From an uncultured Acetatifactor sp. (GTDB taxonomy: Bacteria > Bacillota > Clostridia > Lachnospirales > Lachnospiraceae): a DNA stretch of 28,968 bases. Position numbers and translations under genes: made by a program. This document shows positions 5,906 to 14,448 of this stretch, piece by piece. The first letter of the stretch is position 1. Each line of letters begins with the position of its first letter. Below the pieces are notes generated by a model. It was not told where the DNA came from, did no database searches, and saw nothing but the letters and a program-made list of their open reading frames with translations. The DNA is taken from NCBI GenBank assembly GCA_910584435.1, contig CAJUAP010000052.1, positions 1 to 28,968 of the forward strand, written 5' to 3'.

Positions 5906-8344
5906 ATGCAGAACAGAACCATGTGGAATCTTGCCATAAAAAATATATTTTATAACAAACGCAGAAGTTTACTGATCATATTCACGATCATGTTGTCAGT
6001 ATGCCTTGTTTTCAGCGTGATGACATACTGGAATAGTTACAGGAGTCTGGAAAAAAGGGAGGCTCTTGAAAAAGAGGGAGAATATCATGCTGAATATATG
6101 GATGTAGGGATATGGCAGCTTAAAAGAATAGGGAACAATCATGACATATGCGGGAGTTACATCACATACAAAGCGGATGATGTGCATATTGTCAATGAGG
6201 ATTTTGCTGATAATTATATTACGCCACAGGCTGTTTCTTTTGAGGATCTGGAAAAAGTTTATCATCTCTATGCAGGGCATATGCCGCAGGAAGAAGATGA
6301 AATCGTTATGGACAGGTGGGTTATGGAAACATTGGGATTGGGGGCCGAACCGGGTATAAAAATCCGTTTGTCATTAGGCATAGCGGACAAAGATACTGGA
6401 GAAGTCTGCCAGATAGAACGGGATTTTCAGATCATGGGTATCCTGGGCGATATAGAATCACTAAGAGCTGGTAATATTTCTTATGTTATTTTTGACAAAG
6501 GTTTTCTGGACAGCATATCAAAGGAAATTTCCTACAATGTGAAGATACGCCTGAGATCAAATTTTGAAAGCAGGAAACAAGTTGAAGACCTGGCGTTTGC
6601 TATGGGAATCCGCGAGGAAAATATAAACTATAATACGGCATATCTGGATGCGTTTGGCATTGAAATAATGGATATTTTCGGGTTGGCAGTCGTAATATCC
6701 TTTATCCTTTTTATAGCCGTGATAGTTGTGCTGAACATCTACAATATTTATTTTGGTCAGAATATAAGAATATATGGGTTATTCAAAGCCATAGGAGCTA
6801 CCGATCTGCAGTTAAGGATATTCGTTTTTTATGAATCACTGGTATTAGGTTCGCTGGGCATCATAGCAGGCATTGCCGCCGGGACAGGGATGAGTTTTTG
6901 TGTGGTTCCTCTCACAAATAAGATGAACAAGGGTATGACAGAGATCATCACAGACATTTCGGCACTCTCTTTTCTGACGGCTACGGTTGCCGGATATTTT
7001 ATCGTGTTGTTTGCATCAAGCTCTCCCTTGCGAAAAATGATGCAAATATCCGTGACAGGGGCTTATCGTTACAATCCTGTAAATATGAAAAACAGGAATG
7101 TGGGAAAGCTGGCAGAGAAAATCAGTATAAAATATCTGGCATATACTTATATTTCCAGATATAAGAGAAAATTAGCCTTTAATATCCTTTCTGTGACCGC
7201 GACTTTTATTTTGTTCATCGTGGCAGGCAGCATCATAGGAAGCATGAATTTAGACAGCTTGACGAGTTTGACGATAGGAGGGGACTACAGCATACAGATT
7301 TCCGATACGGTTTCAAGAGGCCGGGAACGCATAGATCTGCTGGATGCGGATTTTCTTAATGAACTGGACAATTATGAGGAAATAGAAAGTTATCATACAA
7401 TCATGTATGAACGTATTTGGTGGGCAGAACAATCCGCACAAAACCACATCGAGCTGCCGGAGGAATATATTGAGCTGGGGATAGGATATGGCGATATAGC
7501 CTCTATCCTGTATGGATATGACAGTGAATTTTTAGAAGGTATCGAAAAGTATATAACTGCCGGGACATTTGATCTTAAGCTGCTGGAAACAGGCGAATAT
7601 ATCATAGCCGTTGACGATGGCATTTCCAATATATCTCCGGGTGATGTGTTATATTTCAATAATTCTGACGGAAGTGAATTCGCAGTAAGAGTATTAGGCA
7701 TTGTTTCCAACAATATCACTTACCGGGGATATAAGGCATCGGGATGCGACTTGATTGTTCATCAAAATCTGTTAGAACATTTAGGTATGGATACCCGTAT
7801 ACAGAGAATTGTTATATCATCGGGCAATTGGGGTGGGCAGGATCTTAAAATAGGATTACAGGAAATGCTGGATGGAAGAGAAGATATAGTGCTTGTTTCT
7901 TATGTGGATTTAAAGAGGGAGCTTGAGGAAAAGAAAAATATGATTTCTGCTATTTCTCATGGCTTTTTATTGGTTCTGTTCCTGATAGTGGTCTTTAATT
8001 TAGTCAATACGACATTTACGAATGTTTTGTCCAGGAAGAGGGAATTGGGCATACTGGAGGCAATAGGTCTTACACTACGGCAGGAAAAGAAACTGTTGCA
8101 ATTTGAAAGTTTCTACATTGTGGCTGTTTCATCCCTAATCGGGGTGGTGATAGGTTATCCTGTGGGATATATAGCGTTTCTTCTGTTCAAAAAACAGGCG
8201 GATTATGCTGTGTATCATTTTCCTATAATGGAAAGCCTGTTGCTTGCAGCAGTACTGTGGCTTCTGCAATGTTTCATCGTCAACAGGTGCAGCAGCCTGT
8301 TAGAGAAGCAATCCGTAGTTGAAAAAATCAGATATAAGGAGTAA
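5906..8344 (+). CDS. FtsX-type ABC transporter permease, large two-domain form
   Basis: An 812-residue membrane protein with two FtsX units. TM1 is near residues 20-38, followed by an extracytoplasmic MacB-like region of about 200 residues, then three TMs (about 255-390). The second half repeats this: TM near 425-445, external domain about 450-680, and three C-terminal TMs (about 685-795). Conserved FtsX phrases occur at GLFKAIGATDLQLRIFVFYESLVLGSLG and ELGILEAIGLTLRQEKKLLQFES. Start ATG 5906 (MQNRTMWNLAIKNIF) has GGAG 11 bases upstream; ATG 5858 would overlap the ATPase gene. Such permeases act in resistance to or export of peptides and lipids by mechanotransmission. The substrate here is unknown. 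Confidence 0.9.
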   Translation: MQNRTMWNLAIKNIFYNKRRSLLIIFTIMLSVCLVFSVMTYWNSYRSLEKREALEKEGEYHAEYMDVGIWQLKRIGNNHDICGSYITYKADDVHIVNEDFADNYITPQAVSFEDLEKVYHLYAGHMPQEEDEIVMDRWVMETLGLGAEPGIKIRLSLGIADKDTGEVCQIERDFQIMGILGDIESLRAGNISYVIFDKGFLDSISKEISYNVKIRLRSNFESRKQVEDLAFAMGIREENINYNTAYLDAFGIEIMDIFGLAVVISFILFIAVIVVLNIYNIYFGQNIRIYGLFKAIGATDLQLRIFVFYESLVLGSLGIIAGIAAGTGMSFCVVPLTNKMNKGMTEIITDISALSFLTATVAGYFIVLFASSSPLRKMMQISVTGAYRYNPVNMKNRNVGKLAEKISIKYLAYTYISRYKRKLAFNILSVTATFILFIVAGSIIGSMNLDSLTSLTIGGDYSIQISDTVSRGRERIDLLDADFLNELDNYEEIESYHTIMYERIWWAEQSAQNHIELPEEYIELGIGYGDIASILYGYDSEFLEGIEKYITAGTFDLKLLETGEYIIAVDDGISNISPGDVLYFNNSDGSEFAVRVLGIVSNNITYRGYKASGCDLIVHQNLLEHLGMDTRIQRIVISSGNWGGQDLKIGLQEMLDGREDIVLVSYVDLKRELEEKKNMISAISHGFLLVLFLIVVFNLVNTTFTNVLSRKRELGILEAIGLTLRQEKKLLQFESFYIVAVSSLIGVVIGYPVGYIAFLLFKKQADYAVYHFPIMESLLLAAVLWLLQCFIVNRCSSLLEKQSVVEKIRYKE

Positions 8345-8350
8345 AGGGAT

Positions 8351-8773
8351 ATGGGAAAATTAAAAGTTTTTATTTTGGCGGCTGTGGCAGTAATTGCAAT
8401 CTTTTTGATTGCAGGAGCGATTCAGAACTCAGATAGAAAGCCAGATGAATACACATTGATATTTGAAGGGGATAACAAGGCGGAGGTATGGGCAGATATT
8501 GCAATACAGGGAGAAAATGGCGTTATGTATCTGGGCAGTATGCTTCTTAAGGACAGTGCCCCGACAATGCGTGATGTCGTGGAAACCATCAATCATAAGA
8601 ATGAGGGAATATTGATTGGTATGGATGATAATGGGATTATTACATCGGTCAATGAATGTCAAAATGAGACGAAGCATTGGAATGTCTACATAAATAATAA
8701 AAGAACTTCAGAACAAAATATAGATGCTATACAGGTAAGTGATTATGACGGAATCACTTTGCTGTATGAATGA
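8351..8773 (+). CDS. Small membrane-anchored extracytoplasmic protein, DUF4430-like
   Basis: A 140-residue protein with an N-terminal hydrophobic segment (VFILAAVAVIAIFLIAGAI, about residues 5-23) that acts as signal or anchor. No lipobox Cys follows. The outer part has TMRDVVETINH..., IGMDDNGIITSVN and ...KHWNVYINNKR, then VSDYDGITLLYE. That pattern (a gating helix, a glycine-rich turn, WxxYINNK and a final D...I.L.YE) matches DUF4430, a beta-grasp domain found in cobalamin-binding and surface proteins of Firmicutes. It starts 6 bases after the permease stop, so it is probably an accessory external component of that ABC system. A specific ligand cannot be read from sequence. Confidence 0.6.
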   Translation: MGKLKVFILAAVAVIAIFLIAGAIQNSDRKPDEYTLIFEGDNKAEVWADIAIQGENGVMYLGSMLLKDSAPTMRDVVETINHKNEGILIGMDDNGIITSVNECQNETKHWNVYINNKRTSEQNIDAIQVSDYDGITLLYE

Positions 8774-8779
8774 TAAATA

Positions 8780-8826
8780 ACTCAGCAAAAGGAGACAGGA
8801 ACCAACGCTCCAGATAGTAGACTGCG
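8780..8826 (+). pseudogene. Decayed copy of the start of a LytTR response-regulator gene
   Basis: CTCAGCAAAAGGAGACAGG followed by AACCAACGCTCCAGATAGTAGACTGCGAG mirrors the start region of the regulator at 16207 (TCAGCAAAGGAGGCACACC, then AATGCTTCAGATAGCAGTCTGCGAG at 16205-16229). RBS, spacing and the first eight codons align with few changes, but ATG has become ACG and the match ends after about 50 bases. This seems to be a recombination scar or relic of a lost LytTR regulator gene. Confidence 0.55.
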
Positions 8827-8860
8827 AGAACGTATACGGTATAGGCTCATGTAAAGGATT

Positions 8861-8894
8861 GGGGAAGGCTGTCAAGTGCCTTCCCCGGTTTTTT
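8861..8894 (+). terminator. Strong terminator (copy of the 3135 hairpin)
   Basis: GGGGAAGGC (8861-8869) and GCCTTCCCC (8878-8886), followed by GGTTTTTTA. It is almost identical to the hairpin at 3135 and ends the first ABC operon or a lost gene next to the decayed regulator start. Confidence 0.7.
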
Positions 8895-8964
8895 ATCTGT
8901 CTTTCGGGGAAAAAATCTGTATGTCGGGGATAGAGATAGCCTGTAACAATAAACCATGTATAAT
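8895..8964 (+). promoter_or_regulatory. Direct-repeat promoter element, copy B
   Basis: ATCTGTCTTTCGGGG (8895-8909) and ATCTGTATGTCGGGG (8915-8929) are 20 bp apart. A perfect TATAAT (8959-8964) lies 44 bp downstream of the second repeat's start, with no recognisable -35, which suggests activator dependence. The promoter is embedded in an 8-bp inverted repeat, GATAGCCT (8935-8942) and AGGCTATC (8982-8989). The region to the sigma-factor start at 9119 is AT-rich and otherwise shows nothing. Confidence 0.55.
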
Positions 8965-9118
8965 AAATCAATAAACAAAGAGGCTATCTGGTCTAAAATT
9001 GAAAACAGATAAAAATATTTTTAAATTTATCCAGTCAAAAGTAAGTGTTTTTTGAAATTGGTTCGTATTATATATGACTGGCCAGTTAAGTGTACTGTAT
9101 GAGAAAGAGGAACCTGTA

Positions 9119-9697
9119 TTGAATGATAAAAAAATAATCTCAGCAATCGCAGCCCGGGATGAGAGGATGCTGGCATTTGTGGTACAGAAATATTCCAAGA
9201 TTCTCTGGAAGATTGCCGCGTCCATTCTGATCAACGCGGCTTCCGTCCAGGATGTGGAGGAATGCGTAGCAGATGTGTTTATTTACCTGTGGCAATATCC
9301 TGAAAAGTATGATTCTGACAAAGCGAAGTTATCTTCATGGCTTTCTGTAGTTGCAAGGTCAAAAGCAGTTGACAGCTACCGCCGGATTGCCAGAAAAAGA
9401 GAAATATCCATGGAAGAAATTGTGGTAGAAAATCTGGGATATGCAGAAAACAGTGCGGCAGATGAAGAAATGTATTCCATGGAAGAAGCGAATTCCAAGG
9501 ATAAATTGCGGTCTTGTATTGATGAACTGGATGAAAAGGAAAAAGAGCTAATCATGAGACGGTATTATTATGAGCAGAAACCGGCGGAGATTGCGGTGGC
9601 ACTGGATATGCCAAAGAAACAGGTGGAAAACAGATTATATTATGTGAGACAGAAGCTGAGGAAAATGATGGAGAAGCGGGAAGGAGACCAGTCATAA
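9119..9697 (+). CDS. ECF-type sigma-70 family RNA polymerase sigma factor
   Basis: A 192-residue sigma factor. Region 2 (about residues 20-90) includes the DVEECVADVFIYLWQYPEKYD helix and SSWLSVVARSKAVDSYRR, the core-binding and -10 recognition part. Region 4 (about 130-185) holds LDEKEKELIMRRYYYEQKPAEIAVALDMPKKQVENRLYYVRQKLR, a clear helix-turn-helix. I prefer the TTG start at 9119, because AAAGAGG (9104-9110) is 8 bases upstream and the protein then begins NDKKIISAI as in relatives. The ATG at 9074 has no RBS. The stop overlaps the next start (TAATG), so the next protein is the likely anti-sigma partner. Likely turns on its own operon (inference). Confidence 0.85.
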   Translation: MNDKKIISAIAARDERMLAFVVQKYSKILWKIAASILINAASVQDVEECVADVFIYLWQYPEKYDSDKAKLSSWLSVVARSKAVDSYRRIARKREISMEEIVVENLGYAENSAADEEMYSMEEANSKDKLRSCIDELDEKEKELIMRRYYYEQKPAEIAVALDMPKKQVENRLYYVRQKLRKMMEKREGDQS

Positions 9698-9768
9698 TGG
9701 AAAAAAGGCATCCCATGAAAGAAAACCATTTCATGAAAGAAAAGCATTCCATGAAAAAATACAACAGG
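9697..9768 (+). repeat. 18-bp ATG-bearing tandem repeat, four units, at a gene start
   Basis: Four contiguous 18-bp units start at 9697, 9715, 9733 and 9751. Each begins with ATG: ATGGAAAAAAGGCATCCC, ATGAAAGAAAACCATTTC, ATGAAAGAAAAGCATTCC and ATGAAAAAATACAACAGG. In frame they encode M-(E/K)-(K/E)-x-H-x hexapeptides at the N-terminus of the following protein. Related units lie at 13689, 14449 and 27949. Confidence 0.75.
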
Positions 9769-10749
9769 AAAAACCTTAAGGCTATACAGACTATTGTGCA
9801 GGAAAAAACAGGGGCAGCCATTGTTCCGGAGAGAAAGCCGGCCGGGTATAAGGTCAGGCAGATGGCGCTTTTGGCGGGCAGTCTGTTGTGTTTTGTTATA
9901 CTGTGTGCTTTTGCATATGCAAAGTTTTCAGACCTGAACGGGGATGTGGCAGGGTTTGCGCCAGCCTATCAGGGTGACGGCAGATTTGAAATTGTCATTG
10001 TCAATGAATCCGGCAGGGAATTAAAGCTGCAGGATAATGTCAAGGTCATGCAGTGGTCAACCGGTGAAGAAGTGGAAGGGGACAATGGAAAGATCAGGAT
10101 GTCAGGACTGACGATAGCCCCCCACTCCCAGGGAGTCGTTTCCATTGACATATCAGAAGGCTATGATGTGAAGGCAATGGAAGAAAATCTGCCGGAAGGA
10201 GATTGGTACTATTTTGTCCTCACGAATAACAATTTTGCCTTTGGGCAGGACTGGATGTGTTTCTTTGATTTTGAAATCAGGGAGACTAAGGAGGTCATGG
10301 ACGAAGCAGTTGATTTCATGGAGCAGCGGGCAGAGAGGCAAAAAACAGGGGAACAGCAATACAGTACAGGGGAGCTGGTTGATCCGGACTGGATCTGGCC
10401 GACGGTCAGCCGGGATGTATCGGGGCTTTATGGCTGGCAGGAAAACGGAATTTATTCGGATCATGTGAATATCGTTGGAACGGCCGGGGATGAGATCTAT
10501 GCAGTCGCGGACGGAGTGGTGACGGAGGCGTCCTTTGAAAGCTCTACAGGGAACTTTATCATAGTTGATTTAGGAGAAGGCATTACTGTTAAATACGGCC
10601 ATCTGAAGGAGATAAAGGTGTCTGAAGGCGAGGAAATAAAGCAGGGGCAGGTTATTGCAACACTGGGACAGACCGGAATGGCGACAGGCCCGAACCTGCT
10701 GTTTGAAGTAAGCATCAATGGGGAGAATGTCAATCCATTTGTGGAATAG
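9697..10749 (+). CDS. Membrane protein with degenerate LytM/M23 domain, likely anti-sigma partner
   Basis: A 350-residue protein: cytoplasmic N-terminus of about 54 residues starting with hexapeptide repeats, one TM (MALLAGSLLCFVILCAFAYA, about 55-74), an external beta-rich region (about 90-205) and a C-terminal LytM/M23 fold (about 235-350). The fold is clear (GTAGDEIYAVADGVVTEA, VKYGHLKEI, GEEIKQGQVIATLGQTGMATGP), but the zinc ligands are lost. The HxGxD site reads SDHVN (254-258) and the HLHFE site reads NLLFE (333-337); only His302 of GHL remains. So it probably binds rather than cuts peptidoglycan, like SpoIIQ or EnvC. It starts on the sigma gene's stop codon (RBS GGAGA), the place of an anti-sigma factor. 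Confidence 0.8.
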   Translation: MEKRHPMKENHFMKEKHSMKKYNRKNLKAIQTIVQEKTGAAIVPERKPAGYKVRQMALLAGSLLCFVILCAFAYAKFSDLNGDVAGFAPAYQGDGRFEIVIVNESGRELKLQDNVKVMQWSTGEEVEGDNGKIRMSGLTIAPHSQGVVSIDISEGYDVKAMEENLPEGDWYYFVLTNNNFAFGQDWMCFFDFEIRETKEVMDEAVDFMEQRAERQKTGEQQYSTGELVDPDWIWPTVSRDVSGLYGWQENGIYSDHVNIVGTAGDEIYAVADGVVTEASFESSTGNFIIVDLGEGITVKYGHLKEIKVSEGEEIKQGQVIATLGQTGMATGPNLLFEVSINGENVNPFVE

Positions 10750-10822
10750 AGGGGATTTCCTATCAAAAGTAAAAGACAGCTTCCAACAGCCTATATCGGC
10801 TGGGAGCGGAACGGAGACGGAT

Positions 10823-12025
10823 ATGTATAAAAAACGTGTGATAAAGGCAGTTATGATAATTATGGCGGCTGTCTGTTTTATGACAGCCTGCGCACAGAAA
10901 CCGGACAGCGAGGAACGGGGAGGCATCAGGGTTGCCGTGGGAGGTAATGAGTACCAGGAGAGCCAGACAGGGGAAGGCGGAGGGGAAAGCCAGTCAGGTG
11001 AGGCAAAGCCTGCTTCGGATGACGCGTCTCTTCCGGATAGCGGCTCCCCTGAAAATGATCCTATAGAATCCTCCGGTCTTTCTTCAGACAGGGAGATTTC
11101 AGAAATCCTTGCTGCCTGCGCAGATACAAGGATTGAACAGACTATCACGGCGGCAGACGGGACATTGCTTTCTATCAGTGCTGATGTCAACGTGGAGGGG
11201 ATAACCAGAGTCAGCCAGTATGAATATGTCCTGGAAGACATTACCGAGGAAAGACGTGCAGCCCTGTTTGAGTCGGTATTTCCAGAAACGGCGGACCAGG
11301 CAGAATATGATGAAATGAATGATGTTTGGACGCTGGATATCGATTCTGCCATAAGGAACTATTTTCTGTACCAGATCAGCTATTCCAACGGCGGGGCAAC
11401 CATTCCCGGTGAACAGATCATCGTGTTTGAGAACCGGTATTATGACCTGTATCCGTTTGAAGATAACCGGCTGGGTTCCGTTTCGGACAGCAGGATAAAC
11501 ACTTCCCTGGACGGGGCGGAGGACATATGCAGGCGGGTGGTGGAGGCCATAACAGACACAGGGGATTACGCAGTGGACTTTATCCACGCTTACGGGAACA
11601 ATGGGAGACGCCCTTACCTGAAGCTGGTGTATAAGCGTATGCTGGACGGTATGCCAGTAACGGCATATAATGACCTAGCGCTCCTGTTTGACAATGAAGG
11701 CATTGAGAAGGTGTCCGGCTCCCTGTTTTCCGTAAAAGACACTGGACTGGAAGGGACAATACTTTCCCCAGATGAGGCTGTATGGAAACTGCAGGAACAG
11801 GCGGCATTTTTGAACTTTGAGGGGGCAGGACGGGTATCGGCAAGCGAGATTACCCTGGAATATGTGGTGGTCATTTCTGCTGATGGAAAGATACTGGTCA
11901 CGCCTGTCTGGAGGTTCCTGCTTGGGGAGGATGGGGATGAAAGAAATTTCCAGCGCCAGAAGATACTCGGCGTTGATGCAGTCACAGGGGAACTGATTTG
12001 GGAAGAACGGGGGAATACACTGTGA
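10823..12025 (+). CDS. Lipoprotein of unknown function
   Basis: A 400-residue lipoprotein. The signal peptide (KAVMIIMAAVCFMTAC) has its lipid Cys at residue 23. A Ser/Glu/Gly-rich linker follows (about 25-90), then two alpha/beta domains. The last 60 residues (VVISADGKILVTPVWRFLL..., KILGVDAVTGELIWEE) look like the YycI/PepSY-type fold, in which a strand pair packs on a helix. Start ATG 10823 follows GGAGACGG; the frame is open from 10718 but that start would bury the signal peptide. It overlaps the next gene by 4 bases (GTGA), so it is translationally coupled to the membrane genes. Possibly an external sensor or substrate-binding part of the following transporter. I cannot name the family. 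Confidence 0.7.
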   Translation: MYKKRVIKAVMIIMAAVCFMTACAQKPDSEERGGIRVAVGGNEYQESQTGEGGGESQSGEAKPASDDASLPDSGSPENDPIESSGLSSDREISEILAACADTRIEQTITAADGTLLSISADVNVEGITRVSQYEYVLEDITEERRAALFESVFPETADQAEYDEMNDVWTLDIDSAIRNYFLYQISYSNGGATIPGEQIIVFENRYYDLYPFEDNRLGSVSDSRINTSLDGAEDICRRVVEAITDTGDYAVDFIHAYGNNGRRPYLKLVYKRMLDGMPVTAYNDLALLFDNEGIEKVSGSLFSVKDTGLEGTILSPDEAVWKLQEQAAFLNFEGAGRVSASEITLEYVVVISADGKILVTPVWRFLLGEDGDERNFQRQKILGVDAVTGELIWEERGNTL

Positions 12026-12843
12026 GCAGGTCATTAGGCAGAAGATTAAAAATGAGTATTTTTTCCCCGGCGATGCTTGTGAGTGTCTTTGTGGGGGCTT
12101 GGTTTCTGATGTGGAGCCGGGTGGCAAACCTTATCAGTTATAATGCGAAATATGGCGCGGCACTGACTTTTAAGGATATGGGGGCTGTTTTTCTGGATGA
12201 CATTGCAGTATCCCACACCTTAAGCGGCTATGATCTGTTTGCGCCGATCCTGGCAGTGCTGCCTGCTGCAGCGGCGTTTTGTGATGACTATAACAGTGGT
12301 TACATAAAATCCATATTGACCAGAGTTTCAAAGCGCCGGTATATCAGGGAGACTTTGCTTTGCTCCTCCATAGCGGGAGGGCTGGCAGTATTCCTGCCGT
12401 GTTTCCTGTCAGGAGTGTTCTATCTGGTAAACGGGAAGCTGGATACCCTGGAAAATGTGAACAGCTGGGGGTATTCCACGACATTTGATGAAACGGTATA
12501 TGCCGGGATGCAGTATGTGTGGGGCGGTCTGCTGCTTGCACTTATGTTGATGGCGCTTGCTTTCTTATTTGGGGCAATCTGGTCTGATATAGGTCTGCTG
12601 GTATCCGTCCTGCTCCCGAATAAGTATCTGGCGCTGGCGGCACCCTTTGCGCTCTATTTTTCCATACACCTGATTTTTTACCGGATAGGGTTTCTCCTGG
12701 TGTTAAGCCCGGTCAATATGCTGATGCCGGACACTACATTCATACCATTTACTCTGTATCCGCTGCTTTACGAAGTGCTGCTGTTGGGACTGGTCTGCGT
12801 TTTATTTTCCGTATTGGCGAAAAGGAGGTTGTGGGATGTTTAA
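12022..12843 (+). CDS. ABC-2-like membrane protein 1
   Basis: A 273-residue polytopic protein with about six hydrophobic segments. The first is at MLVSVFVGAWFLMW; then come AAAAFCDDYNSGYIKSILTRVSKRRY, a cytoplasmic loop typical of ABC-2 permeases (the D-Y-N/S-G-Y-I-K-x-I-L pattern), LCSSIAGGLAVFLPCFL, ALMLMALAFLFGAI, LALAAPFALYFSIHLIF, and a C-terminal TM ending in basic residues. GTG 12022 overlaps the lipoprotein stop (GTGA) with GGGGGAA upstream; ATG 11998 is also possible. One of three successive membrane genes followed by an ATPase, so it probably forms part of one exporter. Substrate unknown. Confidence 0.7.
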   Translation: MSRSLGRRLKMSIFSPAMLVSVFVGAWFLMWSRVANLISYNAKYGAALTFKDMGAVFLDDIAVSHTLSGYDLFAPILAVLPAAAAFCDDYNSGYIKSILTRVSKRRYIRETLLCSSIAGGLAVFLPCFLSGVFYLVNGKLDTLENVNSWGYSTTFDETVYAGMQYVWGGLLLALMLMALAFLFGAIWSDIGLLVSVLLPNKYLALAAPFALYFSIHLIFYRIGFLLVLSPVNMLMPDTTFIPFTLYPLLYEVLLLGLVCVLFSVLAKRRLWDV

Positions 12844-13684
12844 GATATGCCGGCATCAGCTGCGGATGGCGTGTGGCTCCCCACGCTTTTATATTGCATT
12901 GTTTCTGGGATGTGCCATACATATTGTGGGCATCATGCCGCTGCTTGAATATGGGTCAGGGATTGGCAGGCCCTTATGTATATTGGAAGGGTTTGTCTAT
13001 TTCTGCTGTGAAAGGTACACCACGTCAGCGGTTTTTCTGGGCATTGTGTTCCTGGTTTCGGATATCCCCTTTTCTTCCGAAAATGAGACATATACCCTTT
13101 TGCGCGTTTCCCGTAAAAAATGGCTGGCAGGTAAAGTAATGTACCTGTTTGGTGCCTGCGTCCTGTTTTACACGGTGGTGTTTCTTTCGGGAACGGCGTT
13201 CCTTTCGGGCAATGCTTATGCGGGGAATTTCTGGAGTGAGCCTTTTTATTATCTGTCACAGGGAATGGATGCCGGGGATTACAGCGCCTATTTCCCGTAT
13301 CCCCATATTCTGATGCTCTCTCCCCTGCAGGCGGTTCTCATCGGTTTTTCGCTGGATGTGGCATATGCGTTTGTCATGAGCCTTTTCCTTTTTTTCTGTA
13401 ACCTGAAGCTGTCGAGAAACTTAGGGTACGCAGCCACCATGCTGCTCCATGCGGTATTTTACCTGATACTCAGCGTTTTCCAGTCCCGTTATTATGCAAG
13501 GTACTCCCTTTTGGGGAACAGTATGCTGATGTACCACAGCGTACATGGGCAGTATGGGGAATTGCTGCCGCCGTTCTGGCAGTCTTTTATAGTCTTTGGG
13601 GGAGCGGCAGTCATTTTAATCCTTATGATTTTTAAGGGCATCCGGAGGTATGATTTCAGGATAACGGTGGGGACGAGACAATGA
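12836..13684 (+). CDS. ABC-2-like membrane protein 2
   Basis: A 282-residue polytopic membrane protein starting inside the previous gene's end, with AAAGGAGG directly before ATG 12836. It begins with a short basic segment (MFKICRHQLRMACGSPRFYIALFLG) and has about six TMs. IVFLVSDIPFSSENETYTLLRVSRKKWLAGKVMYLFGAC corresponds to the cytoplasmic loop seen in ABC-2 relatives, where the D...E/S-G...L/R.sRk.w..gk motif recurs. Its end overlaps the next start (ATGA). It is paralogous in layout, not in obvious sequence, to the genes before and after. Probably one subunit of a multi-subunit exporter energised by the 14547 ATPase. Confidence 0.7.
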   Translation: MFKICRHQLRMACGSPRFYIALFLGCAIHIVGIMPLLEYGSGIGRPLCILEGFVYFCCERYTTSAVFLGIVFLVSDIPFSSENETYTLLRVSRKKWLAGKVMYLFGACVLFYTVVFLSGTAFLSGNAYAGNFWSEPFYYLSQGMDAGDYSAYFPYPHILMLSPLQAVLIGFSLDVAYAFVMSLFLFFCNLKLSRNLGYAATMLLHAVFYLILSVFQSRYYARYSLLGNSMLMYHSVHGQYGELLPPFWQSFIVFGGAAVILILMIFKGIRRYDFRITVGTRQ

Positions 13685-14427
13685 GAAAATGGAGAAGGAG
13701 ATTCCAATGGGAAAAACTTTTCCCATGGAAAAAAGGATTTCCATGGAGGATTGCCGGTCGGATACTGGACAGACGTGCCATTATGATATATTTTGCGGCA
13801 TGGCTGCTGTTTTTTGCTGTCACGCCGGGGCATAAAGGAGCAATGGCTATTCTGGGAGGCTTTTCCCCGCAGGAGAGCAGGGGGATGGACATTCTGGGAA
13901 TCATACGCTGGAACCTGTGTGTGCTGCCGCCGGTTGCGGTCAGCATCCTTTTCATGGATGTGGAAATGGGTGTGCTTAGGGTTTACACCATGGTCAGGTC
14001 AGGGAGTATGAAAAAATGGTTCCTGGCTCGGTTACTGGGCATTGCAGCAGCCAATCTGGTCTATCTGCTCCTGTTTGTGGGGATTGCAGAAATAGGTATG
14101 GGGAGTGGCGACTATAAAAGGAATGGCTTCGGGCTTTTTCTGGCGGTTTTCTTTCTGCACAGTTTCCTTATGTCTGTGTTTTCCGTGGCATTGTGCGGGA
14201 AAAACAGGAGAGTCCATAAAGCCGTGGTTTTTTATCTCTTAGTGGAGGGGATCATGGTTGTCATAGGGGATAATTTTCCCCGGACAGCCGCCTGCCTTCC
14301 GCCTTATTGGGGAATGATACAGCAGGTTGGCGGAAGCAGCACAGGTTATCTTTTTGGAATCATAATTTTATCGGCTGTGATCATTGTTGTTTCAGCTGTA
14401 TTTATCAAAAAGGGCCTGCGGGCATAG
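13681..14427 (+). CDS. ABC-2-like membrane protein 3
   Basis: A 248-residue polytopic membrane protein, about six TMs, coupled to the previous gene through ATGA. After a very basic start (MRKWRRR) come three aromatic hexapeptide repeats, FQWEKL, FPWKKG and FPWRIA, produced by an 18-bp tandem repeat. Then comes LDRRAIMIYFAAWLLFF, the first TM. MDVEMGVLRVYTMVRSGSMKKWFLARLLG matches the cytoplasmic ABC-2-type loop (E.G..R.Y...R.GS..kWF..R). The repeat also carries ATGs in another frame, which opens a 48-codon overlapping frame (13689-13835). The repeat looks inserted into the leader of an otherwise ordinary permease. Confidence 0.7.
   Translation: MRKWRRRFQWEKLFPWKKGFPWRIAGRILDRRAIMIYFAAWLLFFAVTPGHKGAMAILGGFSPQESRGMDILGIIRWNLCVLPPVAVSILFMDVEMGVLRVYTMVRSGSMKKWFLARLLGIAAANLVYLLLFVGIAEIGMGSGDYKRNGFGLFLAVFFLHSFLMSVFSVALCGKNRRVHKAVVFYLLVEGIMVVIGDNFPRTAACLPPYWGMIQQVGGSSTGYLFGIIILSAVIIVVSAVFIKKGLRA
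13689..13760 (+). repeat. 18-bp ATG-bearing tandem repeat, four units
   Basis: Units start at 13689, 13707, 13725 and 13743: ATGGAGAAGGAGATTCCA, ATGGGAAAAACTTTTCCC, ATGGAAAAAAGGATTTCC and ATGGAGGATTGCCGGTCG. The third differs from the first unit at 9697 at only two or three bases. Here the ATGs are out of frame with the membrane-protein gene, unlike at 9697. Confidence 0.7.
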
Positions 14428-14448
14428 CAAATAAAGTTGTGTATCACA

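Noticed and set aside
13689..13835. 48-codon frame opened by the repeat ATGs inside membrane protein 3
   Set aside because: It overlaps a clear membrane-protein gene. The frame is a by-product of the 18-bp repeat and the downstream part has no protein-like character, so it is mentioned only as part of the repeat finding.
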